This document shows, piece after piece, positions 1 through 11,847 of a stretch of 64,000 bases of DNA. Source of the stretch: Flaccisagitta enflata (Eukaryota; Chaetognatha; Sagittoidea; Aphragmophora); the NCBI GenBank assembly GCA_965153355.1, contig OZ231127.1:99324001-99388000 (forward strand), written 5' to 3'. A program made the translations under genes and the position numbers. Numbering within the stretch: the stretch's first letter is position 1; each line of letters starts with the position of its first letter. Below the pieces are notes generated by a model that was not told the DNA's origin, ran no database searches, and saw only the letters and a list, made by a program, of their open reading frames with translations.

Positions 1-886
1 CTCATTGTCTCATATTGTATTGGCTTTTTATTTTGAGCAGTCAAAAAAAGTCCACCGGATGGACAAAAAAATAGCTTATATCGATCGAATTCAACCGCCA
101 CTAGAAAAAACCCTTTTCGAAGCTGCTTAGAGTGCACTATGAAATAGGCCCTTAATACCCGCAAGAAATAACCTACCAAGTCGCAATTTGAAAATTTCAT
201 GATTTTCCACCGCAGTGTGGTGGTTCATAGTCTGAATTTCTAATTTGACTATTTGTTAGGGCTTAAAAGTGCTTTTCAATACCCTTAACTTATCTCGTTA
301 CTATGGTTACCAGACCCTAGTAGAAAAATCTGCAAAAAACAGCATTTTTCATTGAAGCATTGAGTACAGAAATTTTTCAGTCACATGTACGCGCTTTGGC
401 ATTTTGTCCAGTGTGTATCTAGACTAGCTCCATGCAAAAAACCTCCGGTGTGACTCAAAAATTGAGCCAGCAATAACTCTTCAAAGTTGCACTCTTACAA
501 AAAAAAATTTGCTTCAGAAATTCAAAATTTTCTCTTTTTGCACAGTTTTCCACACATTCTCGCTATTACATATTGAAAGTACATCATATGCCGAGCAAAA
601 GTATACACGGTTTTACCTGCGCCAATTATAGGTCATTTTTCTCATTTTTGAAAATGCTGTAAATTAGACATTTTTTACTCTAACTTGCTGAAATTTTGTA
701 TGAGACACTCACTGGTCAACAACAATCTGTTTTTTTAATCATTTTTCATTCATTCATTCATTCATTCATTCATTCATTCATTCATTCATTCATTCATTCA
801 TTCATTCATTCGTTCATTCATTAATTCATTCATTCATTCTTTCATTCACTAAATCACTCATTCAATTCTTCTTTCTTATTGGGACT
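1..886 (+). repeat. Left arm of a long inverted repeat (truncated by window edge)
   Basis: Bases 1 to about 886 read as the reverse complement of two blocks, about 12,236-12,948 and about 10,445-10,690. Shared landmarks include the AATTCGATCGAT stretch, the paired CACCGCAGTGTGGTGG segment, the ATTC tetranucleotide array and the terminal CTTCTTTCTTATTGGGA. The similarity is still running at base 1, so the arm is longer than the window shows. The inner edge is where a Penelope-like RT begins. Arms this long fit a foldback element, an inverted pseudo-LTR pair or a large inverted duplication; the sequence alone does not decide. Confidence 0.85.
745..848. repeat. (ATTC)n microsatellite
   Basis: A near-perfect tetranucleotide array with a few point changes, inside the left arm. 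Its counterpart in the right arm is the (GAAT)n array at about 10,484-10,574. Confidence 0.95.
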
Positions 887-2452
887 ACCACAAAGGATAA
901 ATTGGAATGAAGATAGGAAAATAATTGAAAATTTTTTGGATACATATATTGATAAGTGGATTTCCAAAGAGAGAAAATTTCCAACTAATTCAAACATAGA
1001 GAAGGATGTTCTGTGTATATGGAGAAAAACTGTTTTGGAAGAAGTAGATAAGAAAATAACATTAGGAAGAGCTAAGTTCAGAAACAACTTTACTCTAAAA
1101 ATTGAAGGAAATGTAAAGAGAGAACTAGATAGATTAAAGGAGAAATATGTCATAACAGTAACTGATAAATCACAAAATAACATTCTCTTTACATGTAAGA
1201 GCTTTTATATTGCAAAAACAAAGGATGAGCTAAATAAACCAGGACAACAAACTTATAAACTGGAGAATAGGAATATTTCAACTCTTAATAGAGAAATTGT
1301 CAATTTTTCTAAACAAAAAAATATCAATGTACCTGATGATATGCAAGATATTCCGCTTATCTATTGGATACCAAAAATGCATAAAAATCCCATAGGCAGT
1401 AGATTTATAGCAGGTTCTAAAAAATGTAGTATAAAGCTTTTATCTAAATATTTTTCAAAAGCCCTTAAACTTATTCTAAACCATATGAAGCTATATGCAA
1501 ATACTGTTTATGAAAGATCAAATCTTAACTACTTTTGGATTATAGAAAATTCCTTAGATTTCATGGATAAGATCAAGAATAAAAGTATTGAGCATATGGA
1601 GACATATGATTTTTCTACATTATACACAGCACTTCCTCACCCTGAAATAAAAAGAAATTTTTCAAAAATCTTTCAAAAGGTTTACAACAGAGAGGGAAAA
1701 CAGTTTATCAATGTAAATCTTAGACAGGCGTCTTTCTCTTCAGAGGGTAAGAATAATTGCTGTTCTTTTAGAGTGACAGATATGATGGAAATATTGGAAT
1801 TTGTTCTAGATAATATTTTTGTAAGATATGGAAGAAAAATCTATAAACAAGTAGTGGGAATACCTATTGGCTTGGACTCTGGGCAAGATATAGCAAACCT
1901 TTTACTCTTTAGTTATGAATCAGAGTATGTGGAGAAAGTTTCAAAACAGGATTTATTTCTGTCAAGAAAGTTTAACCTCTGCTCTAGATATATAGATGAT
2001 TTATTTGTAGGAGGTTTCCAAATTTCAAGGACCATATCTATAAGATTTATCCTAGAGATTTGGAAATAAAATTAGAATCAAATAACATAAAAGAGGTTTC
2101 TTATCTTGATTTAAAGATCAGGTCAGAGGAGGGTAGACTAGATTTTTCTATATATGATAAGAGGGATGACTTCAGTTTTGAGATTATCAATTTTCCTTTC
2201 ATAGAAAGTTGCATACCTAAAAAGTCAGCACTGGGAGTATTTTACAGCCAATTAATAAGATATGCTAGAATCTGTTCAAAATGTGAGGCCTTCAAGGCAA
2301 AGGGTATTGGGTTAGTCACTAGGCTTAAAAGGCAAGGGTTTAAGCAAGAGGACCTAAGAAAGATAGCCTTAAGATTTTTTGATGAAAGAAAAGATTTAAT
2401 CTTAAAATACAACATAAATGCAGGCAATGATTTTTGTAAATTAATATTCTAA
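879..2452 (+). pseudogene. Penelope-like element reverse transcriptase, 5'-truncated and frameshifted
   Basis: Two overlapping frames (879-2069 and 2060-2452) together give one reverse transcriptase of the Penelope-like (PLE) type. Visible landmarks in order: an N-terminal part with IPLIYWIPKMHKNP then SRFIAGSKK; the catalytic motif A YDFSTLYTALPH near 1604; motif B GIPIGLDSGQ near 1857; motif C RYIDDLF near 1985, carrying the catalytic Asp pair; then in the second frame SYLDLKI, YDKRDDFSF, INFPFIESCIP and SQLIRYARICS, the usual C-terminal block of this family. The frame breaks by one base just after YIDDLF (about 2010-2025). There is no ATG at the head: the frame opens from the boundary of the inverted-repeat arm, so the N terminus is missing or starts elsewhere. 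No GIY-YIG nuclease domain follows. It is probably inactive. Confidence 0.85.
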
Positions 2453-4240
2453 CATAACACAAATATAAAATTTCTGTCTTAGCTATTCATGTTTATTTCT
2501 CTAACTTAACTTGGTTCGATTGAGCGGGTCCGATCATCACCTTGTTAAGTTGGTTAATATGATAGAGAAGGCAAGTTGGTTAATTAAAATCATTTTGGTA
2601 AACTTTTGATACATTTAGTGGAAGGACACCTTCTGGTGTGTCCCGCCTGTACCTGAGTATTGGTGTTAAAGGGACGAAACTCTAATAGGGTACAGGTCAC
2701 CAACTGATGACTGGAAGCTAAATGTTTCAAACTTCTTGATAAAGGTTTTATATATATCTTTTGGTATACATTCTTAAATTCTACATTTTTAAATTCTATT
2801 TTCTGAATATGGATGAGTTTTTTACCCATCATGGAGACCTATCATCCCATGATATATCTTCTTAGAAGATGAAGGCTCTTTTCCCTTTAATCTTTTAGAA
2901 AAATTGTAACCTTACCCCCTTTAGTAAAAATTCTCCATGTCCCAGCCCCCCTAAATTGAAGGAAAGGATCAAAACTGGGGACTTGGACTACCTCTAGTTC
3001 CGATTTTTCAATTAGGTTTATATCTTTATAAATAGCTGAGTTGGAAAACCCATCCAATGCCAGAAGTCAGCACTAGTCTAAGGTTACAAAATCATAGCCC
3101 CCTCCAAAATATTTTAATATCATTTTCTAATTCAAATATTGTTTTTTAAGACAAAAGGCTTATGACTGTTCAAAAAACACATTTCCAAGGGTTTTTGGAT
3201 ACTAGTTTCAACAACCACATAAATGGGTCAAGTGCTCAAATTTGGTCTTGTGTGCATATGTAATGGAAGCTTATGTTTTACAGAAATGGGTAACTTTTGA
3301 TTTTGGTTAGTCCTTTTCTCTTTTTACACTATAAATTCTATGGTTAGTATAATTTATTACAAAATGTTGCACAACTCATAACCAGAGATATTAGTTAAAA
3401 CATGTGTAAAGATTTCTATTGTGAAGATAGTGGTTAGGAATTGCGACACCTTTTCCGCTGGACAGCAGCGGAAATGCGTGTTTTCGCTCGCTTAAACTCG
3501 AAGAACATTTACAACGAAAAGAACGGCGGACTGATGGATCGACGGCCCTCAAAAAGCAGTGGATGCGACCGAAAATAAGTGGAAGAGTCTGGAAGGGCAG
3601 ACGGAGGTGACGGGAGGTCGGAGCATTTTTAACAAGGCGAAGGGGGAAGGAGAAGGGGGAATCAAGTGGAAAGGGAAGGGGGAGAAGTGGGATGTACGCA
3701 TTGAGCTCCTCAAATAATTGGGAAAGGATGGAGGGAAAATATGGAACGTGTGAAGTTGGATACACGCTGCTTTATATCACTCCTATTAGCATCTGATTGG
3801 CAGACAAAAGAACATCAGACAGTTGTAATAGAAATGGCGCCACATAGAGGTGCCGCTGATGCGATACTCATCCATGGCCGCCACGCAACATGAGTTGAAC
3901 GATATCATTCACATTTTTAAGTAGCGGACAGGCAACTAAAAGAGGCCATGTTTGTCCGTTGGTCCGTCCGTCACAGCTGGAGTTGAAATGGAAGATGGCG
4001 ACATGCAAGGTAATGCCTGTGTGAGTGTGTGGAGGGTAGGGGTAGGGTAAGGGGGTAGATGGGAGTTGCACACCCCAGTCGCTCCTGTTCAATGCCCACC
4101 CGTCTGCAGAACTATTGTATATATAGTATTGGTGCATTTACTTTACGGTGCAGACGTCAATTGACTCATTTCTAACATTACTCAGCTATTGTTGAAACGT
4201 GACCATCATATGCTTGATAATTCCACAATAGTCCATTTGA
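2453..4240. other. Non-coding stretch without a recognised gene
   Basis: Apart from the hammerhead-like hairpin I see no coding or RNA gene. The first part is AT-rich and may be the 3' region of the Penelope-like element. The part from about 3430 to 3760 is richer in G+A, and minus-strand reading frames there match nothing I know. Confidence 0.5.
2646..2696 (+). ncRNA. Possible degenerate hammerhead-ribozyme-like fold
   Basis: CCTGTAC (2646-2652) and GTACAGG (2690-2696) pair perfectly as a stem I. Between them lie CTGAGTA (family core CTGANGA, two bases swapped) and GAAA (2676-2679) in the expected order and spacing. The nucleotides before the 3' strand are GG, where a cleavable UH is expected, and stem II is poor. 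It lies about 200 bases after the PLE reading frame, and PLEs are known to carry hammerhead motifs in their terminal repeats. At best it is a decayed ribozyme. Confidence 0.25.
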
Positions 4241-4286
4241 TGTGTGCATTACCTCTTTCATAAACCAGATTGTCTGCATTTGTCAG

Positions 4287-4288
<2 letters not shown>

Positions 4289-4376
<88 letters not shown>
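4289..4376. repeat. (CT)n microsatellite
   Basis: An essentially pure dinucleotide run of about 88 bases. Serine/leucine frames across it are artefacts. Confidence 0.97.
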
Positions 4377-4378
<2 letters not shown>

Positions 4379-4533
4379 CCTCTTTTTCCCTCTCTCCATT
4401 CTCCGACCTAATTGTTTGCCTGTTTGTTTACCTGTTTGTTCCTTTGCAGTCTCCTCCAATAATGTTCTGAATCTTAACGGTTGAAGAAATGATTAATAGA
4501 ATTGCAGAAAGAAAAAAAAATCATTCCCTCGGG

Positions 4534-4734
4534 TTTTTAGTCGCATACACTTTGTTTGTCCGATCGACAGTCAGTCCGTCCGTTTATTGGAAGGTCACCT
4601 ATTCACTTTCAGGTAGTTTTCGACAGTTTTTGTAATTGAGGTAATGTCTGGGTACCTAGGTAATCTCCGATATCACTGCCCCTGCCCAACCTCACGCAAA
4701 TGGTGTAGCCGCAAAGCGTGCATCCGGCCTTGTT
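4534..4734 (+). mobile_element. hairpin-CGGT element, copy 1
   Basis: It runs from TTTTTAGTCGC to ATCCGGCCTTGTT with internal TCCGTCCG-type tetranucleotides and CTGCCCCTGCCC before the 3' end. This is one of at least eight related copies of about 165-225 bp in the window. A second, shorter start (TTTTTAGTCGCGTGCACGCGACT followed by CGGTCGGT runs) abuts it at 4731-4803. Confidence 0.75.
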
Positions 4735-4831
4735 TTTAGTCGCGTGCACGCGACTCTTCAACCTGCTTCGTCGGTCGGTCGGTCCGTCGGTCGGTCGGTC
4801 CGTAACACTTTAACTTTTTTTACAAGTCTTT

Positions 4832-6590
4832 TGGGTCATCTGGAGTTATTTTGAGTCATCTTTTTGTTGTTTTTGGGAATTATTGGTTGCTTTTTTGGTC
4901 ATTTGGTCATTTTGGTCATTTTGGTCATTTTGGTCATTTTGGTCATTTGAAAAACCGTTTGGTCATTTGGTCATTTTGATCAATTTTGGTCATTTTGGTC
5001 ATTTTTGGTCATTTTTAGTCATTTTGGTCATTTTGGTCATTTTGGTCATTTTTGGTCATGTTGGTAATTTGGGTCATTTTAGGTCATTTTTGGTCATTTT
5101 GGGTCATTTTAATCATTTTGGTCATTTCGGTCATTTTGTTGTTTGTGTCCATTTTTGGTCATTTTTGGTCATTTTGGTCATTTTTAGTCATTTTGGTCAT
5201 TTTGGTCATTTTGATCATTTTTGGTCATTTGGTCATTTGGTCATTTTGGTCGTGTTTGGTCATTTTGGTCATTGTGGTCATTTTGGTCATTTGGTCATTT
5301 TAGTTATTTTAGTCATTTTTGGTCATTTTTGGTCATTTGGGGTCATGTTTGGTCACTTTATTTGGTCATTTTGGTCACTTTTGTCACTTTTGGTCACTTT
5401 TGGTCACTTTGGTCATTTTGGTCATTTTGGTCATTTGGATTATTTTAGGTCATTTTTGGTCATTTTTAGTCATTTTGGTAATTTTTGGAACATTTGGTCA
5501 TTTTGGTCATTTTTGGTCATTTTGGTCATTTGGTATTTGGTGTTTTGGTCATTTGGTTATTTTTGATCATTTTGGTCATTTGGTCATTTTTGGTCATTTG
5601 GTCATTTGGTCATTTTGGTCATTTTGGTAATTTTGGTCATCTTCAGGTCATTTGGTCATTTTCGGTCATTTCAATCATTTTGGTCATTTTGGTCATTTTG
5701 GTCATTTTTGTCATTTTGGTCATTTTGGTCATTTTGGTCATTTTGGTCATTTTTGGTAATTTTGGTCATTTGGTCATTTTTGGTCATTTTTGGTCATTTG
5801 GTCATTTGGTCACATTCTGGTGTTTGGTTATTTTGATCATTTTGGTTCTTCAGTCATTGTGGTGTTTGGTCATTTTTGGTGATTTTTGATCATTTTAATT
5901 CTTTTTTGGTTAAAGTCTGCTGGTTAAAGTCTGCTGGTTACAATCTGCTGGTTGAAGTCTGCTGGTTAAAGTCTGCTGGTTAAAGTCTGCTGGGTAAAGT
6001 CTGATGGTTAAAGTTAGCTGGTTTAAATCTGCTGATTTAAGTCTGCTGGTTTAAATCTAATGGGTTAAGACTGCTGGTCTAATGGTTTAAGTCTGCTGGT
6101 TTAAGTCTGCTGGTTAAAATGATATTAAAGATAAGTATGGTTTAAGGCTGGTTAAAATGATATTAAGATTAGTATGGTTTAAGTCTGGTTTAAGTCTGGT
6201 TTAAGTCTGGTTTAAGTCTGGTTTAAGTCTGGTTTAAGTATGGTTTAAGTCTGGTTAAAGTCTGGTTAAAGTCTGGTTAAAGTTTGGTTAAAGTCTGGTT
6301 TAAGTCTGGTTTAAGTCTGGTTTACATCTGGTTTAAGTCTGGTTTAAGACTGGTTCATGTCTGATTTATGTCTGGTTTAGGTCTGGGTTAGGTCTGGTTT
6401 AGGTCTGGTCTATGTCTGTTTTTTGTCTGGTTTATGTTTGATTTAGGTCTGATTTAGGTCTGGTTTAGGTCTGGTTTTGGTCTGGTTTAATTCTGGTTTG
6501 AGTCTGGATTGAGTCTGGTTTGAGTCTGGTTTGAGTTTGGTTTGAGTCTTGTTTGAGCCTGGTTTGAGCCTAGTTTGAGCCTAGTTTTTT
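4832..6590 (+). repeat. Three-part tandem array, higher-order unit 1
   Basis: Part A (about 4870-5900) is a TTTTGGTCA minisatellite with 8-10 bp variants. Part B (about 5905-6170) is GGTTAAAGTCTGCT. Part C (about 6171-6588) is GGTTTAAGTCT. The unit opens with TGGGTCATCTGGAG at 4832, which recurs at 6591. All three plus-strand frames across part A stay open because the common unit is nine bases with no stop. Confidence 0.93.
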
Positions 6591-8020
6591 TGGGTCATCT
6601 GGAGTTATTTTGAGTCATTTTTTTGTTGTTTTTGGGAATTATTGGTTGCTTTTAGTCATTTTTGGTCATTTTTGGTCATTTTTGGTCATTTCGGTCATTT
6701 TGGTCATTTTGGTCATTTTGGTCGTTTTGGTCATTCTTGGTCATTTTTGGTCATTTTTGATCAATTTTGGTCATTTTTGGTCATTTTTGGTCATATTTAG
6801 TCATTTTTGGTCATATTTGGTTAATTTTGGCCATTTTAGGTCATTTCTGGTCATTTTTGGTCATTTTAGTCATTTTTGGTCATTTTGGTCATTTTTGGTC
6901 ATTTTTGATCATTTTTGGTCATTTTTGGTCATTTTTGGTCATTTTTGGTCATTTTGGTCATTTTGGTCATTTTTGGTCATTTTGGTCATTTTGGTCACTT
7001 TTGGTCATTTTGGTCATTTTGGTCATTTTTGGTCATTTTTGGTCATTTTGGTCATTTTGGTCATTTTTGGTCATTTTTGGTCATTTTGGTCATTTTGGTC
7101 ATTTCGGTCATTTTGTTCATATTTGGTCCCTTTTGTTGGTCATTTTTGGTCATTTTTGTCATTTTGGTCTCTTTTGGTCACTTTTGGTCACTTTTGGTCA
7201 TTTTTGGTCATTTTTGGTCATTTTGGTTATTTTGGTCATTTTGGTCATTTTGGTCATTTTGGTCATTTTGGTCATTTTGGTCATTTTTTGATAATTTTGG
7301 ACATTTTTGGTCATTTTTGGTCATTATGGTCATTTTGTCATTTTTAGGTCATTTTGGTCATTTTTGGTCATTTGTCATTTGGTCGTTTTTGGTCATCTTT
7401 GGTCATTTTAGTAATTTTTGGTGTATTCAAGGTCATTTTGGTCATTTTGGTCTTTTGGTCATTTTGTCATTTTGGTAATTTTGATCACGTTTGGTCATTT
7501 TGGTCATTTGGTCATTTGGTCATTTTCGGTCATTCTGGTCATTTGGTTATTTTGGTGTTTTTGGTCATTTCAGTCATTGTGGTCATTTTGGTCATTTTGG
7601 TGTTTTTTGGTCATTTTTGATCATTTTTGGTCATTTTTGGTCATTTTTGGTTAAAGTCTGCTGGTTAAAGTCTGCTGGTTAAAGTCTGCTGGTTACAGTC
7701 TGCTGGTTGAAGTCTGCTGGTTAAAGTCTGCTGGTTAAAGTCTGCTGGGTAAAGTCTGATGGTTAAAGTTAGCTGGTTTAAATCTGCTGATTTAAGTCTG
7801 CTGGTTTAAATCTAATGGGTTAAGACTGCTGGTCTAATGGTTTAAGTCTGCTGGTTTAAGTCTGCTGGTTAAAATGATATTAAAGATAAGTATGGTTTAA
7901 GGCTGGTTAAAATGATATTAAAGATAAGTATGGTTTAAGTCTGGTTTAAGTCTGGTTTAAGTCTGGTTTAAGTCTGGTTTAAGTATGGTTTAAGTCTGGT
8001 TAAAGTCTGGTTTAAGTCTG
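6591..8020 (+). repeat. Three-part tandem array, higher-order unit 2
   Basis: This repeats unit 1 in the same order: lead-in, TTTTGGTCA minisatellite (about 6640-7645), GGTTAAAGTCTGCT array (about 7648-7915), then GGTTTAAGTCT (about 7916-8020, shorter than in unit 1). Rare variants are shared, for example the TCTAATGGGTTAAGACTGC stretch, so the whole block was duplicated rather than arising twice. Confidence 0.93.
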
Positions 8021-8950
8021 ATACGCGCTCTTCACGTATTGCTTTTTGGCTTTTCCTCTTTTTGATTATTCAATACCCGCGTCTTTTGTTTCGCCATTTT
8101 TATATTGAGCGTAGATATGGGTAACCATGTGGTTGCGCCTTGTATTTTTTATTGCCATTTGTTTTTATTGCGTGAAGGCAGACCCCACTCGTATCTCTTC
8201 TTTTCGTATCATCAATTTTGGATTTAGTTGATTTCCTTTATTTACGAAAGGCATTGCTTCTTAAAGTGATTGATTGATTTTTTCGTGATCGTTTGAATGC
8301 GCCCTTGGAATTCACTAATTTCAATACTCTCTCATCTCTTTATTGCAGACAAACTAATGAACGGACAATTAACGTTAATTTGGCTTCGACAGACTGTAGG
8401 TTGAAACCAATGAAAGTGGGCCTAAAAGTAAGTTTTATAGACGCTTTTTGCTTTTATTATCGTTGTTCTTATCTTGTTTCCGTCTGTTATTTTTGTCTTT
8501 TGCCCTTTTTGCATTTTTATAAGCGGATTTTAGTATGGTTTTATCGCTTGCCCGATCAGCTTGCTATAGGGATGATATGGATAGATGCAATAGGATGGGC
8601 CGGGGCAGGGGCAGGTATTATCAGGTGGCATGGGCTCTGAAGAAGATGAACATGTTGTCATGTGCTGTTTTCTGTCCTTTATTGTGTCCTATCTCGATTT
8701 CATGTTATCTTTTGCGTTTGCTGATCACAATTAACGCCCACTTTCCCTTTCATTTTTCCCCCTCTCTTCAGTTGTTGAAATTTTTTATGGAATAAACGAG
8801 ACGATCGCCTTCCTATTTTCCAATCGGCCAACTTTCTTTCACCACAAGTCGTCAGTCAGATAGACGCTCATAGACAGTGCCAGTTGAAACTCGTGGGCGT
8901 ATCTTATAGCATGTTTGATGTCAAATCACGACTAATTCCTTTGAAAGAAA
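8021..8950. other. Unassigned unique sequence
   Basis: No recognised gene. A TATTGCAG acceptor-like site at about 8348 and a GTAAGT donor-like site at about 8429 bracket 81 bases that could be an exon (open frame QTNERTINVNLASTDCRLKP...). I recognise no family and give it little weight. Confidence 0.3.
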
Positions 8951-9161
8951 AACAAGGTCAGATACACGGCTACCCCAGTCGCTTGTGGGTGGGCAGGGGC
9001 TGAGGTCACTTGATCATTTGGGCAGAAGTGGTGAGGCCAAAGACAGCAAAAAAAAAGACCAAAAAAGTAAATTGTGACAGACAGACCGACAGACGGACCA
9101 ACGCATGGACTAACGGATGGATGGACCGACAATGCGGGTGTAGAGTCGTGAGCACTCGACT
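8951..9161 (-). mobile_element. hairpin-CGGT element, copy 2
   Basis: Starts AACAAGGTCAGATACACGGC, continues through CTACCCCAGTCGC and GTGGGTGGGCAGGGGC, then ACAGACCGACAGACGG tetranucleotides, and ends at GAGTCGTGAGCACTCGACT. It is the reverse orientation of copy 1. Confidence 0.8.
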
Positions 9162-9521
9162 GCACTCGGCATGCAATTTCTCCCCCCCCACACGCACAAT
9201 CACAACTGTCCATGGGTTAGTCCGTCAGTCCAACACAAGCTTTTCTTCGATTCAGGAGATAGATTCATATTGTTTTTGCTTTTTTGCTTTTTCATGATTT
9301 TTGTTTTGTTTATAGATTTGCTTGGCGTGCGAATAAAAATGGAGGTGCTGAAAACTGAAATACAGTTAATAATTTTGGCGAGACGAGGGGGACCATATCC
9401 ATCTGGGCATAATCTAAATCTTATGATCCTCATGTTCTGTCGTTATGGTTCATGCAAGCGGGAAATTGATGAAATAGGGAAGGAACAGCCCCTGATAAAG
9501 AGTTCATTCAAATCATAGAAA

Positions 9522-9640
9522 TTAAGGCCGGATACACAGGGCCAGACGGTGCGCCTGGCGTTATTAATTCTTAAATCTATCCCGAGCTCTGTCAGACCTA
9601 TTCCAAGCCTACTCCACCTAGCCACAGACGAATATGATAA
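9522..9640 (-). mobile_element. Fragment of the GGATAGGTCT-repeat element
   Basis: GGCCGGATACACAGGGCCAG, then GGTGCGCCTGGCG and CTATCCCGAGCTCTGTCAGA match, in this orientation, the end of the element at 63,203-63,845 in the glutamine synthetase intron. Confidence 0.6.
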
Positions 9641-9759
9641 TGAATGGTTTCCTTCACCTATCTTGAGCTCTATAAGAATAAATTGGTGACTCGTCAATGA
9701 TGAGTAACATAAATGATTAACAAATTGAGTGTTTAAGTGATTTCAAACATTTTCTGCAT

Positions 9760-9992
9760 TTTGTCGCAGACACGCGACTCTAGAACTTGCTGTGTTGGTT
9801 GGTTGGTTGGTTGGTTGGTCGGTCGATCGATCACACCACGTCACATTTTTGTTTTACGCTCCTTCCAACCCGTCAGCGACTGGGGGGGGGAGTATATATG
9901 GCCTTGTTTTCACTCGAGCATGATGGACCAACCAACTGACCAACCAATTAACCAACCGACGGACAGAGCAAGTCAAAAGTACAGCTTTTACT
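9760..9992 (+). mobile_element. hairpin-CGGT element, inverted variant
   Basis: TCGCAGACACGCGACT followed by GGTTGGTTGGTTGGTC, then an opposed GACCAACCAACTGACC array, so the tetranucleotide parts face each other. Its ends are diverged. Confidence 0.55.
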
Positions 9993-10371
9993 AACTCGCT
10001 GCTGAAGTAACCATACAAAATCAAATCTTTCATGGAGCAACAAGCTCATCGCCATATAGACTGAACTTGAATGAATGAACAAATAAATGAATGGAGGAAT
10101 GAATGAATGAATGAATGAATGAAACAAGTGTCAGTTTCAAACAGTTTGTTCTTTTCAAATCTGAATAAATGAATGAAGGAACAAAATAATGAATGAAATA
10201 ATGAATTTACAAATGAAGGAATGAATCAATGAATGAATAAATGAAAATCGTTTTAAGAGAAACAGTGCTTTGCATGAAAACACGCATCTGTTGACAATGA
10301 TTGAAGAGATACATTAGTTAAAAAATCAACAACTGACAATTGGATTAGTTGAAGAATGAGAAATGGATAAA

Positions 10372-10574
10372 TGAATGAATGAATGAATGAATGAATGAAT
10401 GAATGAATGAATGAATTAGAAGAAAGGTATGGATGGTTGAATCCCAATAAGAAAGAAGAATTGAATGAGTGATTTAGTGAATGAAAGAATGAATGAATAA
10501 ATGAATGAATGAATGAATGAATGAATGAATGAATGAATGAATGAATGAATGAATGAATGAATGAATGAATGAAA
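10372..10574. repeat. (GAAT)n microsatellites
   Basis: Two runs (about 10,372-10,420 and 10,484-10,574) separated by the sequence that matches the inner edge of the left inverted-repeat arm. Confidence 0.95.
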
Positions 10575-11761
10575 AATGATTAAAAAAACAGATTGTTGTT
10601 GACCAGTGAGTGTCTCATACAAAATTTCAGCAAGTTAGAGTAAAAAATGTCTAATTTACAGCATTTTCAAAAATGAGAAAAATGGAGGTAGTGACAACCA
10701 GCGGGCTGAAATGACCCTGCCCATAGCCCCTGCCCATTGGAAATACCATCTTATTAGGGCCATTGCCACTGCCTCTGCCTGAGATCCAACTGCTAACATG
10801 ATCTCAATCACTCACCACCCCTTTTCCCACTACTATACCACCCTCTCTCTTTTTCTACAATATTGACCCTACTTAGATAGTTGTCAGTGCTGCTGCCACT
10901 GCCTCCGCCGCCGCCGCCGCCGCCGCCTCTGCCTCTGCTACAACAAATCTGTCTACATGATCTCAATCTCCCGCCGCCGCCTCCTCCTTTTGTTTTGTAT
11001 CATGGGTATTTTCATTGTAGAGATTACTTTCAGCTGCTACTATCTCTTTAACGCCGCCGCCGCCTCCTCCTGCTGCTGCTGCTGCTGCTCCTCCTCCTCC
11101 CCCCCCGCCGCCGCCGCCGCCTCACTCCCCTCCTGTCCTCCGCCGCCGCAGCCGCCGCCGCCTCCTCGTCCCTCTCCGCTGCCGCTGCCGCCTCCTCTCC
11201 TCCTCATCCTTCTCCACCGCCGCCGCCGCCTCCACTCCTCCTCGTCTTTCTCCACTGCTGCCGCCACCTCCACTCCTCCTTGTCCTTCTCCGCCGCCGCC
11301 GCCGCCTCCTCTCCTCCTCGTACTTCTCTGCCGCCGCCGCCGCCTCCACTCCTCGTCCTTCTCCGCCGCCGCCGCCCTCCACTCTCGCCTTCTCCCGCCG
11401 CCGCCGCTCCGCTCCTCTTCGTCCTTCTCCGCCACCGCCGCCGCCGCCGCCTCTTACCTCCTCCTCCTCTTCCCACTCTGCTGTCGCCGCCGCCGCCGCC
11501 GCCGCCTCCTCCTCCGCCTCTCCTGCCACCGTCTCCTCCTCCTCCTCCCCAACTGCCGCCGCCGCCGCCGCCTCCTTTACAAAAAAAAATCAAATTTAAA
11601 AAAATTCAAAGAACATTTTATAAAATATCAAAAAAAGAATCAAATTTAAAAGAAATCAAATAAAAGAAATGATAAGAAAAAAAAGAAAAAGAAAATCTAA
11701 AAAAAGTATTTGAAATGAATTAAAAGAATAATTAAAAAAAAATTCAAGGAGAGGAGGCGGA

Positions 11762-11847
<86 letters not shown>

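Noticed and set aside
4883-7682. Long plus-strand reading frames of FWS, LVI and FGH triplets
   Set aside because: They are the three frames of the TTTTGGTCA minisatellite, open only because the nine-base unit has no stop on that strand.
8349-8430. An isolated 81-base exon between AG and GTAAGT
   Set aside because: Splice-like ends occur often by chance, the peptide is unrecognised and no partner exons were found.
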